Source of the DNA: an uncultured Halieaceae bacterium
GTDB taxonomy: Bacteria > Pseudomonadota > Gammaproteobacteria > Pseudomonadales > Halieaceae
Direction: 5' to 3'
DNA length: 64,000 bases
Assembly (NCBI GenBank): GCA_938074045.1
Contig: CALJGI010000004.1
Location: 124,001-188,000, forward strand
A model generated the notes under the pieces. The model was not told the DNA's origin, did no database searches, and saw only the letters and a list, made by a program, of their open reading frames with translations. The position numbers and the translations under genes are program-made. Below are positions 39,061-48,683 of this stretch, piece after piece (within the stretch, counting starts at the first letter, position 1; every line of letters starts with the position of its first letter).

Positions 39061-40556
39061 TGGAATTGGCAAACCTGATCGTCATATTCCTGTTCGGTGG
39101 CCTGCTCGCCTGGCTCGCGGAAATGATGATGGAGAATAGCGCTCGCTGGGTGAGCCTGCTAACCATAGCCTTGTGCTCCGCGTATCTCTGGCGTCTGGTA
39201 GGACATATTCCAGCAGAACTGTTTCACATCAACCCGGTCGCCAATCAAGCCGGCACCTGGCTGATGCATCACCAGATGAACTGGATTCCGCGCTTTGGGG
39301 TCAGCTTCGAACTGGCGATGGATGGTCTGAGCCTGCTCCTGATTGTGCTGACCCTGTTCCTGGGTGTGGTGGCCGTCGTCTCATCCTGGGCGGAAGTCGA
39401 TCACCACCGCGGATTTTTCCAGGCCAACCTGCTGTGGACCCTGGCGGGTGTTATCGGCGTTTTCCTCGCCCTGGATCTGTTTCTGTTTTTCCTCTTCTGG
39501 GAAGTGATGCTGGTGCCCATGTACCTGCTGATTGCCATTTGGGGTCACGAAGGTAAAGCCCACGCGGCGATGAAGTTTTTCATCTTTACCCAGGTCAGTG
39601 GCTTGTTGATGCTGCTGGCAATCATCGTCCTGGTGGTTCTCAGCGCTGAGACGCTGGGCCGCTATTCCTTTAGCTATTTTGATCTCCTGCAGAACGACTT
39701 AAGTGGCGGAGTCGCGACCATGGTGATGCTGGGATTCTTCGTCGCCTTTACCGTCAAGTTGCCCGGGGTGCCATTTCACACCTGGTTACCCGATGCCCAC
39801 ACCCAGGCTCCCACAGCTGGCAGCGTATTGCTGGCAGGTATTCTGTTAAAGACTGGCGCCTACGGATTGTTGCGGTTCACGGTACCGCTTTTTCCTGAGG
39901 CCGCCCTACAGTTCGCGCCAATCGCCATGGGGTTAGGTGCGGCAGGCGTGGTCTATGGTGCTGTTCTCGCCTTCGGGCAGTCTGATTTCAAGCGCCTGGT
40001 CGCATACAGCAGTGTGAGTCATATGGGCTTCGTGCTACTGGGCATATTTGCCTGGAACCACCTCGCCATCCAGGGTGCTGTCATGCAAATGGTAGCGCAT
40101 GGATTGAGTACAGCGGCACTCTTCATGATCGCCGGCGCTCTGCAGCAACGTTTGCACACACGGGATCTGGGCGCTATGGGTGGCCTCTGGCATAACATGC
40201 CAAGAATGGGTGCGCTGGCGCTGTTTTTCATCGTTGCCTCTCTCGGCCTACCCGGCATGGGTAACTTTGTGGCTGAATTCCTGATCCTGGTTGGACTGTT
40301 CCAGTCCATGCCCTGGATGGCGGTGGTCGCAGCACTCGGGCTCATTACCGGCGCAATTTACTCCCTGCGCCTGATGCAAGAAGCCTTTCAGGGCAAACCG
40401 GATGCTCACCGTACCCTGCCTGATTTTGGTCCTCTGGAAATGACCGTCATGATCGCCATGGTCATCGGGCTGCTTTGGTTGGGCCTGTACCCACAACCTG
40501 TACTGGATCTGGCGCAGCCGGTGATCAACAGCCTCACCGCCGAGGTGCAGCTATGA
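39060..40556 (+). CDS. nuoM: NADH-quinone oxidoreductase subunit M
   Basis: 498 residues from the ATG at 39060, sharing one base with the nuoL stop. Antiporter-like proton channel: LFLFFLFWEVMLVPMYLLI with the conserved Glu, KLPGVPFHTWLPDAHTQAPTAG with the channel Lys/His, and QSDFKRLVAYSSVSHMGFVLL. Fourteen or so helices. Confidence 0.97.
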   Translation: MELANLIVIFLFGGLLAWLAEMMMENSARWVSLLTIALCSAYLWRLVGHIPAELFHINPVANQAGTWLMHHQMNWIPRFGVSFELAMDGLSLLLIVLTLFLGVVAVVSSWAEVDHHRGFFQANLLWTLAGVIGVFLALDLFLFFLFWEVMLVPMYLLIAIWGHEGKAHAAMKFFIFTQVSGLLMLLAIIVLVVLSAETLGRYSFSYFDLLQNDLSGGVATMVMLGFFVAFTVKLPGVPFHTWLPDAHTQAPTAGSVLLAGILLKTGAYGLLRFTVPLFPEAALQFAPIAMGLGAAGVVYGAVLAFGQSDFKRLVAYSSVSHMGFVLLGIFAWNHLAIQGAVMQMVAHGLSTAALFMIAGALQQRLHTRDLGAMGGLWHNMPRMGALALFFIVASLGLPGMGNFVAEFLILVGLFQSMPWMAVVAALGLITGAIYSLRLMQEAFQGKPDAHRTLPDFGPLEMTVMIAMVIGLLWLGLYPQPVLDLAQPVINSLTAEVQL

Positions 40557-42001
40557 TGACCCCCACCGAGTTATACGCCCTCGCTCCCTTTATCTGGCTG
40601 TCAGTCGGTGTCATCGTACTGATGCTGCAAATAGCTTTCTCCCGGTCTCTAAACGGAGCGTGTTGGGTGACTAACCTGACCCTGCTGGTCGCGTTGTACA
40701 GTATGGTTGGGCATGACCCGGCGGGAATTCAGGTAACCCCGCTAATGCGCATAGATGCCCTCGGACTGATGTTTTGTGCGGTCATCATTTGCGGTTCTGT
40801 GGTCACCTCCCTGCTGGCGAGAGACTACTTGAAACAGCGACCAGCCGAGAACGAAGAGTTTTTCCTGTTGCTGTTGCTGGCAACGCTGGGCGCCTGCGTG
40901 CTCGTCTGCGCCACTCATGTGGCCTCCTTGCTGCTGGGGCTGGAGCTGTTGGGAGTTGCCCTGTATGGGCTTATTGCCTACCCCGAGAAGGGCGAGCGGT
41001 CGCTGGAGGCGGCCATTAAGTATCTGGTTCTTTCCGGGGCGGCCTCGGCCACGCTGCTATTTGGTTTCGCATTGCTTTACGCCGCCACCGGTACCATGGA
41101 TTTCGCAATCCTGGCCGATAAACTGGACACGATTCAGGTGAACAGCAATCCCATTATTGTGCTGACCGCCGCCGCCTTTATCCTGTCGGGGCTGGCGTTT
41201 AAACTATCTGTCGCGCCCTTCCACATGTGGACGCCAGATGTGTACGAGGGAGCGCCCGCCCCCATCACGGGTTTCCTGGCGACGGTTTCCAAGGGCGCTG
41301 TTTTTGTGGTCTTACTCAGGTGGTTTATCGATGGCCAGCTCTATGAGTTCAGAGGCATTATTCTGGGCCTCAGCGCTGTCGCCATCGCCTCAATGCTGGT
41401 GGGTAACTTGCTGGCGCTGAGACAGGACAACATCAAACGCATACTGGCTTACTCCTCCATCGCCCAGTTCGGCTATCTGCTGGTGGTATTGATCGCCTGT
41501 GGCACTCTGACCGAATCCATACCGCTGGCACGGGAAGCGGCCAGCTACTATCTGTTGGCATATATCATCACCACGCTGGGGGCGACTGGCTTGCTGACCC
41601 TGCTGTCCAGCGAGTCCGCGCGCGAGCGGGATCATATAGGCGATATTGTGGGCCTGTTCTGGCGGCGCCCACTACTGTCACTAGGCTTTACGGTGGCCAT
41701 GCTGTCACTGGCAGGAATACCACTGACGGCCGGTTTTATCGGCAAGTTTTATATTTTCAAAATAGGCGCGGACGCCGAGCTGTGGGCCCTTATGTCGGCG
41801 GTTATAGTGGGTAGCGGGCTGGGCATTTTTTATTACCTGCGGCTGGTCTTCAACATGACCAAGAATCCCCGCCAGGTACACGCTTTGCCACAGCAGACCT
41901 CGCTCGAAGGCCGCAGCGTGCTGCTATTGTTGACCCTGCTAATCCTGGCTCTGGGCGTTTACCCACAGCCATTGATGGACTATCTTAGCGCTATTCTTTA
42001 G
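40553..42001 (+). CDS. nuoN: NADH-quinone oxidoreductase subunit N
   Basis: 482 residues from the ATG at 40553, which overlaps the nuoM stop (a second ATG follows at once). Antiporter-like subunit with LLLGLELLGVALYGLIAY, KLSVAPFHMWTPDVYEGAPAP and RQDNIKRILAYSSIAQFGYLL. Last core gene of the nuo operon. Confidence 0.96.
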   Translation: MMTPTELYALAPFIWLSVGVIVLMLQIAFSRSLNGACWVTNLTLLVALYSMVGHDPAGIQVTPLMRIDALGLMFCAVIICGSVVTSLLARDYLKQRPAENEEFFLLLLLATLGACVLVCATHVASLLLGLELLGVALYGLIAYPEKGERSLEAAIKYLVLSGAASATLLFGFALLYAATGTMDFAILADKLDTIQVNSNPIIVLTAAAFILSGLAFKLSVAPFHMWTPDVYEGAPAPITGFLATVSKGAVFVVLLRWFIDGQLYEFRGIILGLSAVAIASMLVGNLLALRQDNIKRILAYSSIAQFGYLLVVLIACGTLTESIPLAREAASYYLLAYIITTLGATGLLTLLSSESARERDHIGDIVGLFWRRPLLSLGFTVAMLSLAGIPLTAGFIGKFYIFKIGADAELWALMSAVIVGSGLGIFYYLRLVFNMTKNPRQVHALPQQTSLEGRSVLLLLTLLILALGVYPQPLMDYLSAIL

Positions 42002-42053
42002 ATATATTGATATGTGCCACTGTTCGCCAGTCGGCCAACACGAGGATTAAATT

Positions 42054-42476
42054 ATGCTCCGTTCCGTCGAGTTGAAGGACTATATGCTGGCTAATCCCAT
42101 CCGGGTAAAGGCGGACACACCGCTGTTCGACGCGGTCCACCTGATCCTGGTGAACAAGGTCTCAGGATTGTGCGTGGTTGACGATAAAGACCAGCTGGTG
42201 GGTATTCTCTCGGAATTGGATTGCCTGAAGGCAATTCTCAGCGCCACCTACAACGAGAGCGGTGTTGGCCCGGTTTCTGAATACATGGCCAATGACAATC
42301 TCATAACGGCGGACCCACACGAGGATATAGTGGATATTGCGATGGAGATGGTCAAAAACAAGCGCCGTAGACGCCCGGTGGTGGAAAATGGCCAACTGGT
42401 GGGCCAGATCACCGTTCGGCAATTGCTGCGAGCGGTGAAGGAATTTGCCGCCCCGGTGGATAACAGAGAACACTGA
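42054..42476 (+). CDS. two-CBS-domain protein
   Basis: 140 residues with a GAGG ribosome site. Two CBS domains: residues about 10-65 (MLANPIRVKADTPLFDAV, GLCVVDDKDQLVGILSELD) and about 75-130 (YMANDNLITADPHEDIVDIA, RRRPVVENGQLVGQITVRQL). A stand-alone Bateman module usually binds adenine nucleotides and serves as an energy or redox sensor. It lies 52 bases after nuoN on the same strand with no terminator visible, so it may be expressed with complex I. Partner unknown. Confidence 0.9.
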   Translation: MLRSVELKDYMLANPIRVKADTPLFDAVHLILVNKVSGLCVVDDKDQLVGILSELDCLKAILSATYNESGVGPVSEYMANDNLITADPHEDIVDIAMEMVKNKRRRRPVVENGQLVGQITVRQLLRAVKEFAAPVDNREH

Positions 42477-42482
42477 TAGCGA

Positions 42483-43079
42483 CTAACTGAAGCCATCCCC
42501 CGTCAGCAGCGTCTCGAAAATCAGGGGAAGATAGCGCTCATAGCTCTGAAAGCGGTGGTCACCGCCCTGCTCCACAATGGTTGGCACACCCTCGTAGTGC
42601 GACAGGGCCGCCCGGTAATCCAGCGTTTCATCGCCTGTCTCCAGCAATACCAAGGACAGCGCCCGCGATTGATTGATCGGCAGGTCCTGCTCTTGGAGGC
42701 GCTGCAGATCTGACTCGGTAAGGGTAAATTCCTCACCTGTGTACGGATTGCTGTTGGGTCCCAGGTACTTGCTCATCAACTGGTGTGGCGCAACCGCCGG
42801 ATTTACCAAAACAGACCTCAAACCAAAGCGTTCCGTCAGATGCGTGGCATAAAAGCCACCCATGGAGCTTCCGATGAGCACCGGGGGGGTGGAACAGTCT
42901 GCTATCTCTTGCAACAAACGGGCTTCTGCCGACGCGGGATGCGCCGAGAGCTGAGGGCAGCGGTATTCTACCGGCAAGTCACAGCGCGCGATGTATTCGC
43001 GTGTTGCCTCGGCTTTTCGGGAGCGTATTGAGCTGACAAATCCGTGAATATATATCAGCTCGGTGGTGGGTGCCGTCAA
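42483..43079 (-). CDS. yqiA: YqiA-type esterase (alpha/beta hydrolase)
   Basis: 198 residues. Alpha/beta hydrolase of the YqiA family: IYIHGFVSSIRSRKA near the N-terminus, nucleophile Ser72 in GSSMGGFYATHL, a strand with LLETGDETLDY, and the catalytic His in EQGGDHRFQSYERYL. Probable cytoplasmic esterase. Start overlaps the cpdA stop by ATGA; the 3' end faces the CBS gene with only 6 bases between. In E. coli parE follows directly; here it does not. Confidence 0.92.
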   Translation of the reverse strand: MTAPTTELIYIHGFVSSIRSRKAEATREYIARCDLPVEYRCPQLSAHPASAEARLLQEIADCSTPPVLIGSSMGGFYATHLTERFGLRSVLVNPAVAPHQLMSKYLGPNSNPYTGEEFTLTESDLQRLQEQDLPINQSRALSLVLLETGDETLDYRAALSHYEGVPTIVEQGGDHRFQSYERYLPLIFETLLTGDGFS

Positions 43080-43912
43080 GCGTAACCTTCAGACTGCAGA
43101 TCTACCTTGAATTCGACATCTTCCACGCGGGAAACCGCACTGTCTATGGTCCCATCGGGGTGCAGGTCCAACCAGCGATACCCCGGTGGTGCATCATCTA
43201 CCTTGAAATCATCGCTGTGGGGTGCGAATTGAATGCAGGTAGAAGGGGTGCTCATCATACGAATGTGGTTGCGTTGTGAATCATGCGCTTGATGCACATG
43301 CCCCCAGAGCACTCCCCGCACATGGGGATAACGGTCCACCACGGCAAGAAACTCTGGAGAATCCTCGATCATTTGCTGGTCTATCCATGCCGAACCCATG
43401 GGAATAGGTTGGTGGTGCAAGCACACCAGGGCATGCAATCCCTCCTCAGCACCACCCTGCAAACGTCGCTCCAGCCAGGCAATCTGCTCTGCCTCCAGCC
43501 GTCCGCCGACTTCGCCGGGAATTTGTGAGTCGAGGAACAGCAGCTGCCAACAGCCGGCCCGCGCCTCTCCGGACATCTCTGGACCGCCCTCGGTAACCCC
43601 TACCATCTTGTCGCGACCATCATGATTTCCGGGCAGCCAGAAAACCGTATCGCTGAGGGTCGAAAAGTAATCCCGGGCCCGGGTATAGGCCTCAGAGGCA
43701 CCATGATCGGAGATGTCACCGGTGGCGAGAATTCCATCAATTTCAGCGCGCTCGGCCTGCACAGTCCGTATCACCTGCTGCAAACTGAAATCGGTATCAA
43801 GTCCCAACAACTCGCCACCCAGAAACCGGTTCAGATGGGTATCCGTGATCTGGACCAGGCGGATGGTCTCGCCGTCAGGAGAAAACTGGTACAAACCAGC
43901 AGATTCAGCCAT
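43076..43912 (-). CDS. cpdA: 3',5'-cyclic-AMP phosphodiesterase CpdA
   Basis: 278 residues. Binuclear metallophosphoesterase with the full motif set: QITDTHL (Asp24, His26), ATGDISDHG (Asp66), PGNHDG (Asn96-His97), CLHHQPIPMGSAW and WGHVHQAH. Hydrolyses cAMP and so tunes CRP signalling. Middle gene of the leftward DUF1249-cpdA-yqiA run, with 12 bases from DUF1249. Confidence 0.95.
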   Translation of the reverse strand: MAESAGLYQFSPDGETIRLVQITDTHLNRFLGGELLGLDTDFSLQQVIRTVQAERAEIDGILATGDISDHGASEAYTRARDYFSTLSDTVFWLPGNHDGRDKMVGVTEGGPEMSGEARAGCWQLLFLDSQIPGEVGGRLEAEQIAWLERRLQGGAEEGLHALVCLHHQPIPMGSAWIDQQMIEDSPEFLAVVDRYPHVRGVLWGHVHQAHDSQRNHIRMMSTPSTCIQFAPHSDDFKVDDAPPGYRWLDLHPDGTIDSAVSRVEDVEFKVDLQSEGYA

Positions 43913-43924
43913 GTATTGCCTCGT

Positions 43925-44386
43925 TCAGTATTCGCACAGTTCCACTTCGTCTGCAGATTGGCCCACGGCTATACAATGGCTCAACCATTCACCCAGAAAG
44001 CGGTTCAACTGGTGCTTTTCATCCCGCTGATGCATCTCCCTGTTGGGATAATCATAGCGGGCCGACACCTGACGCACACCACTATACTGCACTACCTCCG
44101 CCATCAGAGCATCGTGATAAAGGCGAACCTCAAACTGCGGGGGTTCAACCCAGGGTAAAACGGCCTCCCGTTGGCTCACCGTCACCATAGTGGTATAGGG
44201 GCATCGCTGGGTGACCTCTATGCTGACGCGGATAGGGTCCCTTCCATCAGCACGACCCAACATGAATTCGCGTCGATGGACCTCATGAAACCCGGGCATC
44301 AGGCGCATCAGCCGCGCATAATTCGCCTCACATTCCGCATGGAGTCCGGACAGGTCCAATTTATAACGCGGGTTTTTTGTGGGCAA
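43925..44386 (-). CDS. yqiB: DUF1249 (YqiB-like) protein
   Basis: 153 residues, matching the YqiB/DUF1249 family: NPRYKLDLSGLHAECEANYARLMRLMPG at the N-terminus, IEVTQRCPYTTMV and FLGEWLSHCI near the end. Function unknown; the family is almost always linked to cpdA. First gene of the run. Usually nudF precedes it, next to tolC; here the 236-base gap to tolC holds no such gene. Confidence 0.88.
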   Translation of the reverse strand: MPTKNPRYKLDLSGLHAECEANYARLMRLMPGFHEVHRREFMLGRADGRDPIRVSIEVTQRCPYTTMVTVSQREAVLPWVEPPQFEVRLYHDALMAEVVQYSGVRQVSARYDYPNREMHQRDEKHQLNRFLGEWLSHCIAVGQSADEVELCEY

Positions 44387-44493
44387 ATGTGTTCTCCTGT
44401 GGAAGCTCAGTCAGGGCAAGGCCAATGGCCTGGCGCTTTCGACAAGCTGTTCTGTTTATGAGACAGCTGACCTGTCGCTGTAAAATCATAGGG

Positions 44494-44511
44494 CCTACAA
44501 TCAAGTGTAGG
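44494..44511. promoter_or_regulatory. inverted repeat in DUF1249-tolC divergent region
   Basis: CCTACA (44494-44499), six-base spacer, TGTAGG (44506-44511), in the divergent promoter region. A TTGACA hexamer follows at 44575-44580, but no good -10 lies at the right distance. Possible operator, weak. Confidence 0.3.
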
Positions 44512-44622
44512 ATAAATACACCGCATGCGGAAAGAAAGTCACCCGGTTAAGATTATTTGTGCAATTTGCTACACTTGACACCCGCTATCTATACGCGAAA
44601 CTTCGATAAAGGACTACCTGCC

Positions 44623-46020
44623 ATGAACCGCCTATATCCTGCAGCATTGTTTTCTCTGCTGTTAGCGCCGCTCTCCGCCTCCGCAGACACTCTGCGAGAA
44701 ATCTACGAGCTCGCTCTGGAAAATGACCCTCAGCTGAAGGCAGCTGAAGCGCAATACCTGGGCGACAAGGAGCTTAGAACGATTAATCGCTCTGGCCTGC
44801 TGCCACAAATTGCAGCCCGTTATGAGTACACCAATTCCGATACAGACGTTGAATCACCTTCAATTGACACCGACGGTGAGGGCCTGAACTTCACCACCAT
44901 CAATACCGAAACCAATGTCGACACTGATACCAAGGGCTATGTGCTGTCTCTAAGCCAACCGCTATTCGACCTGTCCGCCTGGTTTGACTTCAAACGTGGC
45001 GATATGGCCAGCAAAGTTGCTGAAGCCACTTTTGCAGGCGACCAACAGGAGCTGATTCTGCGTGTCGCCGAAGCCTATTTTGCCGTTCTCGGCGCCCAGG
45101 ACGACCTGTCTTCCGCCGTTGCCCAGGAGGCGGCGTTTCAGCGTCAGCTGGAGCAAACCCAGCAACGCTTCGAGGTCGGCCTCATCGCCATTACTGATGT
45201 ACATGAAGCCCGCGCCGGTTATGACCTCGCCGTGGTCACACGCCTGACCGCTGAAAACAGACTGGGGGTTGCCCTGGAGGGGCTTGAGGTGCTTACCGGA
45301 CGGGCCCACAGTGAGCTCTGGCTACTGAAAGAAGACTACCCCATTGCTGCACCGACACCCACCGATCGCAGTACCTGGGTAGATTTTGCACTGGCCAACA
45401 ATCACGATCTGAACGCCGCACGAATATCAGCGGAAGGTGCCCGTTTAAATGCCAAGGCGCGCAGGGCAGAACACTATCCCACGGTTTCAGCGAGTGTCAG
45501 CGTTAGTGATATGAATACAGACGGGGACCGCACCCAGAATCCCCCGGCGATATTCAATCTGCCACCCGATCAGGACCAGGAAAACACCACCTTTCAGGTG
45601 CGCGTTGATATGCCACTTTACACAGGAGGAGCGCTCTCAGCGCAGAGACGGGCCGCCCAGCAGACAGCGAATGGCGCCAGGGAAAATCACATCGCACTAC
45701 AGCGCAACACCATCATGAATACGCGCTCCCTGCACCTGACGGTCAACACCGACGTGGCCCGGGTAGCAGCTCGACGCCAAGGTATTACCTCTTCCCAGTC
45801 TGCTCTAGACGCCACTCAGGCGGGCTATGAAGTAGGAACACGGAACATCGTCGATGTACTGAACGCCCAGAATGCGCTGTTCACCGCACAGCGAGACTAC
45901 GCCAACAGCCGTTACGAGTATGTATTGAATACGCTGCGCCTCAAGCAGCAGGCGGGACAACTGAGCCCGGCTGATATCAACCAGCTTGACGCCTGGCTGA
46001 AAGCGCCGGAAAACAAGTAG
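44623..46020 (+). CDS. tolC: TolC-family outer membrane channel protein
   Basis: 465 residues from the ATG at 44623. Signal peptide with cleavage after about residue 22 (LSASA-DTL). Two outer-membrane-efflux repeats: TLREIYELALENDPQLKAAEAQYLGDKE first and NNHDLNAARISAEGARLNAKARRAEHYP later, each followed by strand and long helix segments. The end has VGTRNIVDVLNAQNALFTAQRDYANSRYEYVLNTLRLK. Forms the periplasm-spanning tunnel used by RND and type I export systems, so it is a candidate partner for both RND pumps here. Convergent with waaA, 3 bases apart. Confidence 0.95.
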   Translation: MNRLYPAALFSLLLAPLSASADTLREIYELALENDPQLKAAEAQYLGDKELRTINRSGLLPQIAARYEYTNSDTDVESPSIDTDGEGLNFTTINTETNVDTDTKGYVLSLSQPLFDLSAWFDFKRGDMASKVAEATFAGDQQELILRVAEAYFAVLGAQDDLSSAVAQEAAFQRQLEQTQQRFEVGLIAITDVHEARAGYDLAVVTRLTAENRLGVALEGLEVLTGRAHSELWLLKEDYPIAAPTPTDRSTWVDFALANNHDLNAARISAEGARLNAKARRAEHYPTVSASVSVSDMNTDGDRTQNPPAIFNLPPDQDQENTTFQVRVDMPLYTGGALSAQRRAAQQTANGARENHIALQRNTIMNTRSLHLTVNTDVARVAARRQGITSSQSALDATQAGYEVGTRNIVDVLNAQNALFTAQRDYANSRYEYVLNTLRLKQQAGQLSPADINQLDAWLKAPENK

Positions 46021-46023
46021 TAC

Positions 46024-47298
46024 TCATTCCAAGCGCAGCAGGCCCGGTATCAGGCCGAGTAATCGACCCAGCGCGCCACGATTGGCGCGCACGACCTCAC
46101 GCGCCGTGTTGCCCATAGCTGTGGCCCTGTCGTGATCTTCCAACAGTTGAATAATACACACTGAAAGCTCCTCTGTGTCCGCCACAACCTGCACCCCACC
46201 CGCTGATGCGAGTAACTGGGTTACCCGCTCAAAGTTAAAGGTGTGGGGACCGGTCAGCACCGGAATTCCCCAAGCTGCCGCCTCCAGCAGATTATGGCCC
46301 CCATGAGGAATCAGGCTACCACCCACGAAGGCAATTCTGGCGGCACCAAGAAAAGCCGTAAGTTCTCCCATGGTATCGCCGACCAACACCTCCGTGGCGG
46401 GGGACAGGTTGTCTGGTTCCGAACGCCGCGCCACGTCACAACCACTGTCACGGGCAAGGCGCAAAACCGCTTCGAATCTCTCGGGATGTCTCGGTACCAA
46501 CACCAAAAGCAGCTCCGGAAAACGCTGGCGCAGAACTGCGCCCACCTGCAGCAGCATGGCCTCCTCGCCGGGATGCGTACTGGCAGCCACCAGCACCGGT
46601 CGCTCCTGACTACGCCATTCACTGGCCAATGAATCTGCGGCAGTCTTCAACTCAGGCGAAATATCGACGTCCCATTTGATGCTGCCGGTAACTGTCAGGG
46701 CTGCCGGATCCAGCCCCAGCTGCACAAAGCGCCGACCGTCGTCATCTGTCTGGGCGGCTACCTGATGCAACTGCCGCAACATCTGGCGAGTTAACCCAGA
46801 AACCCGGTTGTAACCCATCGCTGCGCGCTCAGAGAGACGGGCATTGGCCAGCAGCACAGGTATATTTCTGTGGGCGGTGTAGTGCAGCATATTGGGCCAG
46901 AGTTCAGTCTCCATAATGATGACAGCCCGGGGTTCAACACGCGCCAGGAAGCGGCACACCGCCCCGGGCAGATCGTAGGGCGCGTAACAGTGATGGACCG
47001 AATCGCCGAACAGGGCCATGACCCGCTCTGACCCGGTGGGCGTAGTGGTGGTGACCACGATTCTGTAGTCGGGGTAATCGGTCAGCAGCCGTTCAATAAG
47101 CGGTGCGGCGGCCAGTGTCTCGCCCACAGAGACGGCGTGTACCCAGAGACAGGGGTGCTGAGTCGGGGCTGTCACATAGCCCAGTCGTTCACCGATTCGA
47201 CGTCGATACGCCGGTGCTCGCCTGGAACGCCAAAGCATGCGCAAGACGACCAGAGGAAACAAAATATATTGAAGCGCGCTGTAAAAGAACCGGGCCAT
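46024..47298 (-). CDS. waaA: 3-deoxy-D-manno-octulosonic acid transferase
   Basis: 424 residues from the ATG at 47298 (E. coli 425); an ATG at 47310 would add four residues. Membrane-anchored GT30 enzyme that adds Kdo to lipid A. N-terminal hydrophobic anchor, HAVSVGETLAAAPLIERL with the catalytic Glu, VITTTTPTGSERV-like segment, IIMETELWPNMLHYT, then LVLVPRHPERFEAVLRLA and GGHNLLEAAAWGIPVLTGPHTFNF. A true LPS gene. It stands alone, facing tolC. Confidence 0.96.
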   Translation of the reverse strand: MARFFYSALQYILFPLVVLRMLWRSRRAPAYRRRIGERLGYVTAPTQHPCLWVHAVSVGETLAAAPLIERLLTDYPDYRIVVTTTTPTGSERVMALFGDSVHHCYAPYDLPGAVCRFLARVEPRAVIIMETELWPNMLHYTAHRNIPVLLANARLSERAAMGYNRVSGLTRQMLRQLHQVAAQTDDDGRRFVQLGLDPAALTVTGSIKWDVDISPELKTAADSLASEWRSQERPVLVAASTHPGEEAMLLQVGAVLRQRFPELLLVLVPRHPERFEAVLRLARDSGCDVARRSEPDNLSPATEVLVGDTMGELTAFLGAARIAFVGGSLIPHGGHNLLEAAAWGIPVLTGPHTFNFERVTQLLASAGGVQVVADTEELSVCIIQLLEDHDRATAMGNTAREVVRANRGALGRLLGLIPGLLRLE

Positions 47299-47486
47299 GC
47301 TGGCTCGCATTGGGCTGCGAAAGGCCTAGGATATCCGCTGCCCACACCTAACTCCAGTACGGAAAATCCCTACACCACACAAATTGTCGATTCGGTTAAT
47401 GCTGAGCAGTGCGACGCGGTATACTCAACCCCGGGGCCAAAATCCGATCAGTCCTCACAGGAACTGCGATCCATTGAAAACATGAC

Positions 47487-48683
47487 ATGAGTCCATCCAC
47501 CATCAAAACCGATATCGCCATCGTCGGTGGCGGCGTTGCGGGCCTGTGGTTACTGAGTGAACTGCGCGGGGCCGGCTACCACGCGGTCTTACTTGAGGCC
47601 AATGCCCTGGGCCACGGCCAGACCATCGCCTCGCAGGGGATGATTCATGGTGGCATCAAATACGCACTCTCCGGCGGCCTGACCCAAGCATCGGAGGCAA
47701 TTGCCAGCATGCCTGCGCGCTGGCGCGAAGCGCTGGCCGGACTGGGGCATGTAGATCTATCCAGTACAACGGTGTTAAGTGATCACTTTTATATGTGGTC
47801 CCCTGGGGACATCAGCTCCCGCCTGGGAACCTTCGTAGCCAGCAGGGCGCTGCGTGGGCGTATCGACAAGATCGCCAGGAGCGCGTATCCGCCACTGTTC
47901 AACACACCGGAATTCAGGGGTCAGCTCCTGAAACTGGTCGATCTGGTGGTCGATGTCCCATCACTGCTCAGAAATCTTGCCGACAATAACCGGGGGCATA
48001 TTTTTTCTGCGACTCCGGAAGAAACCCGGCTCACGCGCGGACATGATGACAAAACCAACATTGTGACAGCAGCGGGGGTCATCCAGGCCCAGCGTGTGAT
48101 CTTGGCTGCCGGGCTGGGCAACGAGAATCTGCTAAGTCAACTGGGCAGCAGCCAGCCTGAAACACAACGCCGCCCGCTACATCAGGTGTTGCTTCGCCAC
48201 GACGCTCCCCATGAGTTATACGGCCATTGCATGGGCCGCTCTGCTTCCCCCCGGTTAACAGTCTCCACCCACAAGGCCGAGGACGGCAGTTCCATCTGGT
48301 ATCTGGGAGGCGACCTCGCCACCAATCATATCGACAAGGAACCCGCCGCACTGATCGATATCGCCCGACGTGAACTGGCAGAAATTTTTCCATGGCTGGA
48401 CTTTGGACATCAACAGTGGGCCACACTGCGCATAGATCGCGCAGAGCCGCGTCAACCGCGCTTGCTGAAACCGGATCGCGCCTTCGCCAGCCTAACGGAT
48501 ACTGCCGCCGACGTAATCGCCTGCTGGCCGACCAAATTAGCGCTGGCACCAGACCTCGCCAAATCTGTACTCGCGCTGCTCTCAGAGAATGGAGTTCAGC
48601 CACGCGGCGGCGATGATCTCAGCGCCTTGTCTTCACTGGGAACGCCAGCTGTCGCAGCACCCTTCTGGCAGGGGAGATTCTGA
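47487..48683 (+). CDS. FAD-dependent oxidoreductase (DAO family)
   Basis: 398 residues. Dinucleotide-binding motif IVGGGVAGLWLLSELRGAG at residues 12-30, then LEANALGHGQTIASQGMIHGGIKYAL, a DAO-type substrate loop. Similar in layout to glycerol-3-phosphate dehydrogenase and L-2-hydroxyglutarate oxidase, but shorter; the substrate is not assignable. Shares its stop codon with the start of the aldo/keto reductase (TGATG), so the two likely work in one pathway. Confidence 0.87.
   Translation: MSPSTIKTDIAIVGGGVAGLWLLSELRGAGYHAVLLEANALGHGQTIASQGMIHGGIKYALSGGLTQASEAIASMPARWREALAGLGHVDLSSTTVLSDHFYMWSPGDISSRLGTFVASRALRGRIDKIARSAYPPLFNTPEFRGQLLKLVDLVVDVPSLLRNLADNNRGHIFSATPEETRLTRGHDDKTNIVTAAGVIQAQRVILAAGLGNENLLSQLGSSQPETQRRPLHQVLLRHDAPHELYGHCMGRSASPRLTVSTHKAEDGSSIWYLGGDLATNHIDKEPAALIDIARRELAEIFPWLDFGHQQWATLRIDRAEPRQPRLLKPDRAFASLTDTAADVIACWPTKLALAPDLAKSVLALLSENGVQPRGGDDLSALSSLGTPAVAAPFWQGRF

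Noticed and set aside
47137-47490. 117-codon open frame before the FAD oxidoreductase
   Set aside because: Mostly antisense to waaA, no motif and no ribosome site; treated as promoter region of the downstream gene.
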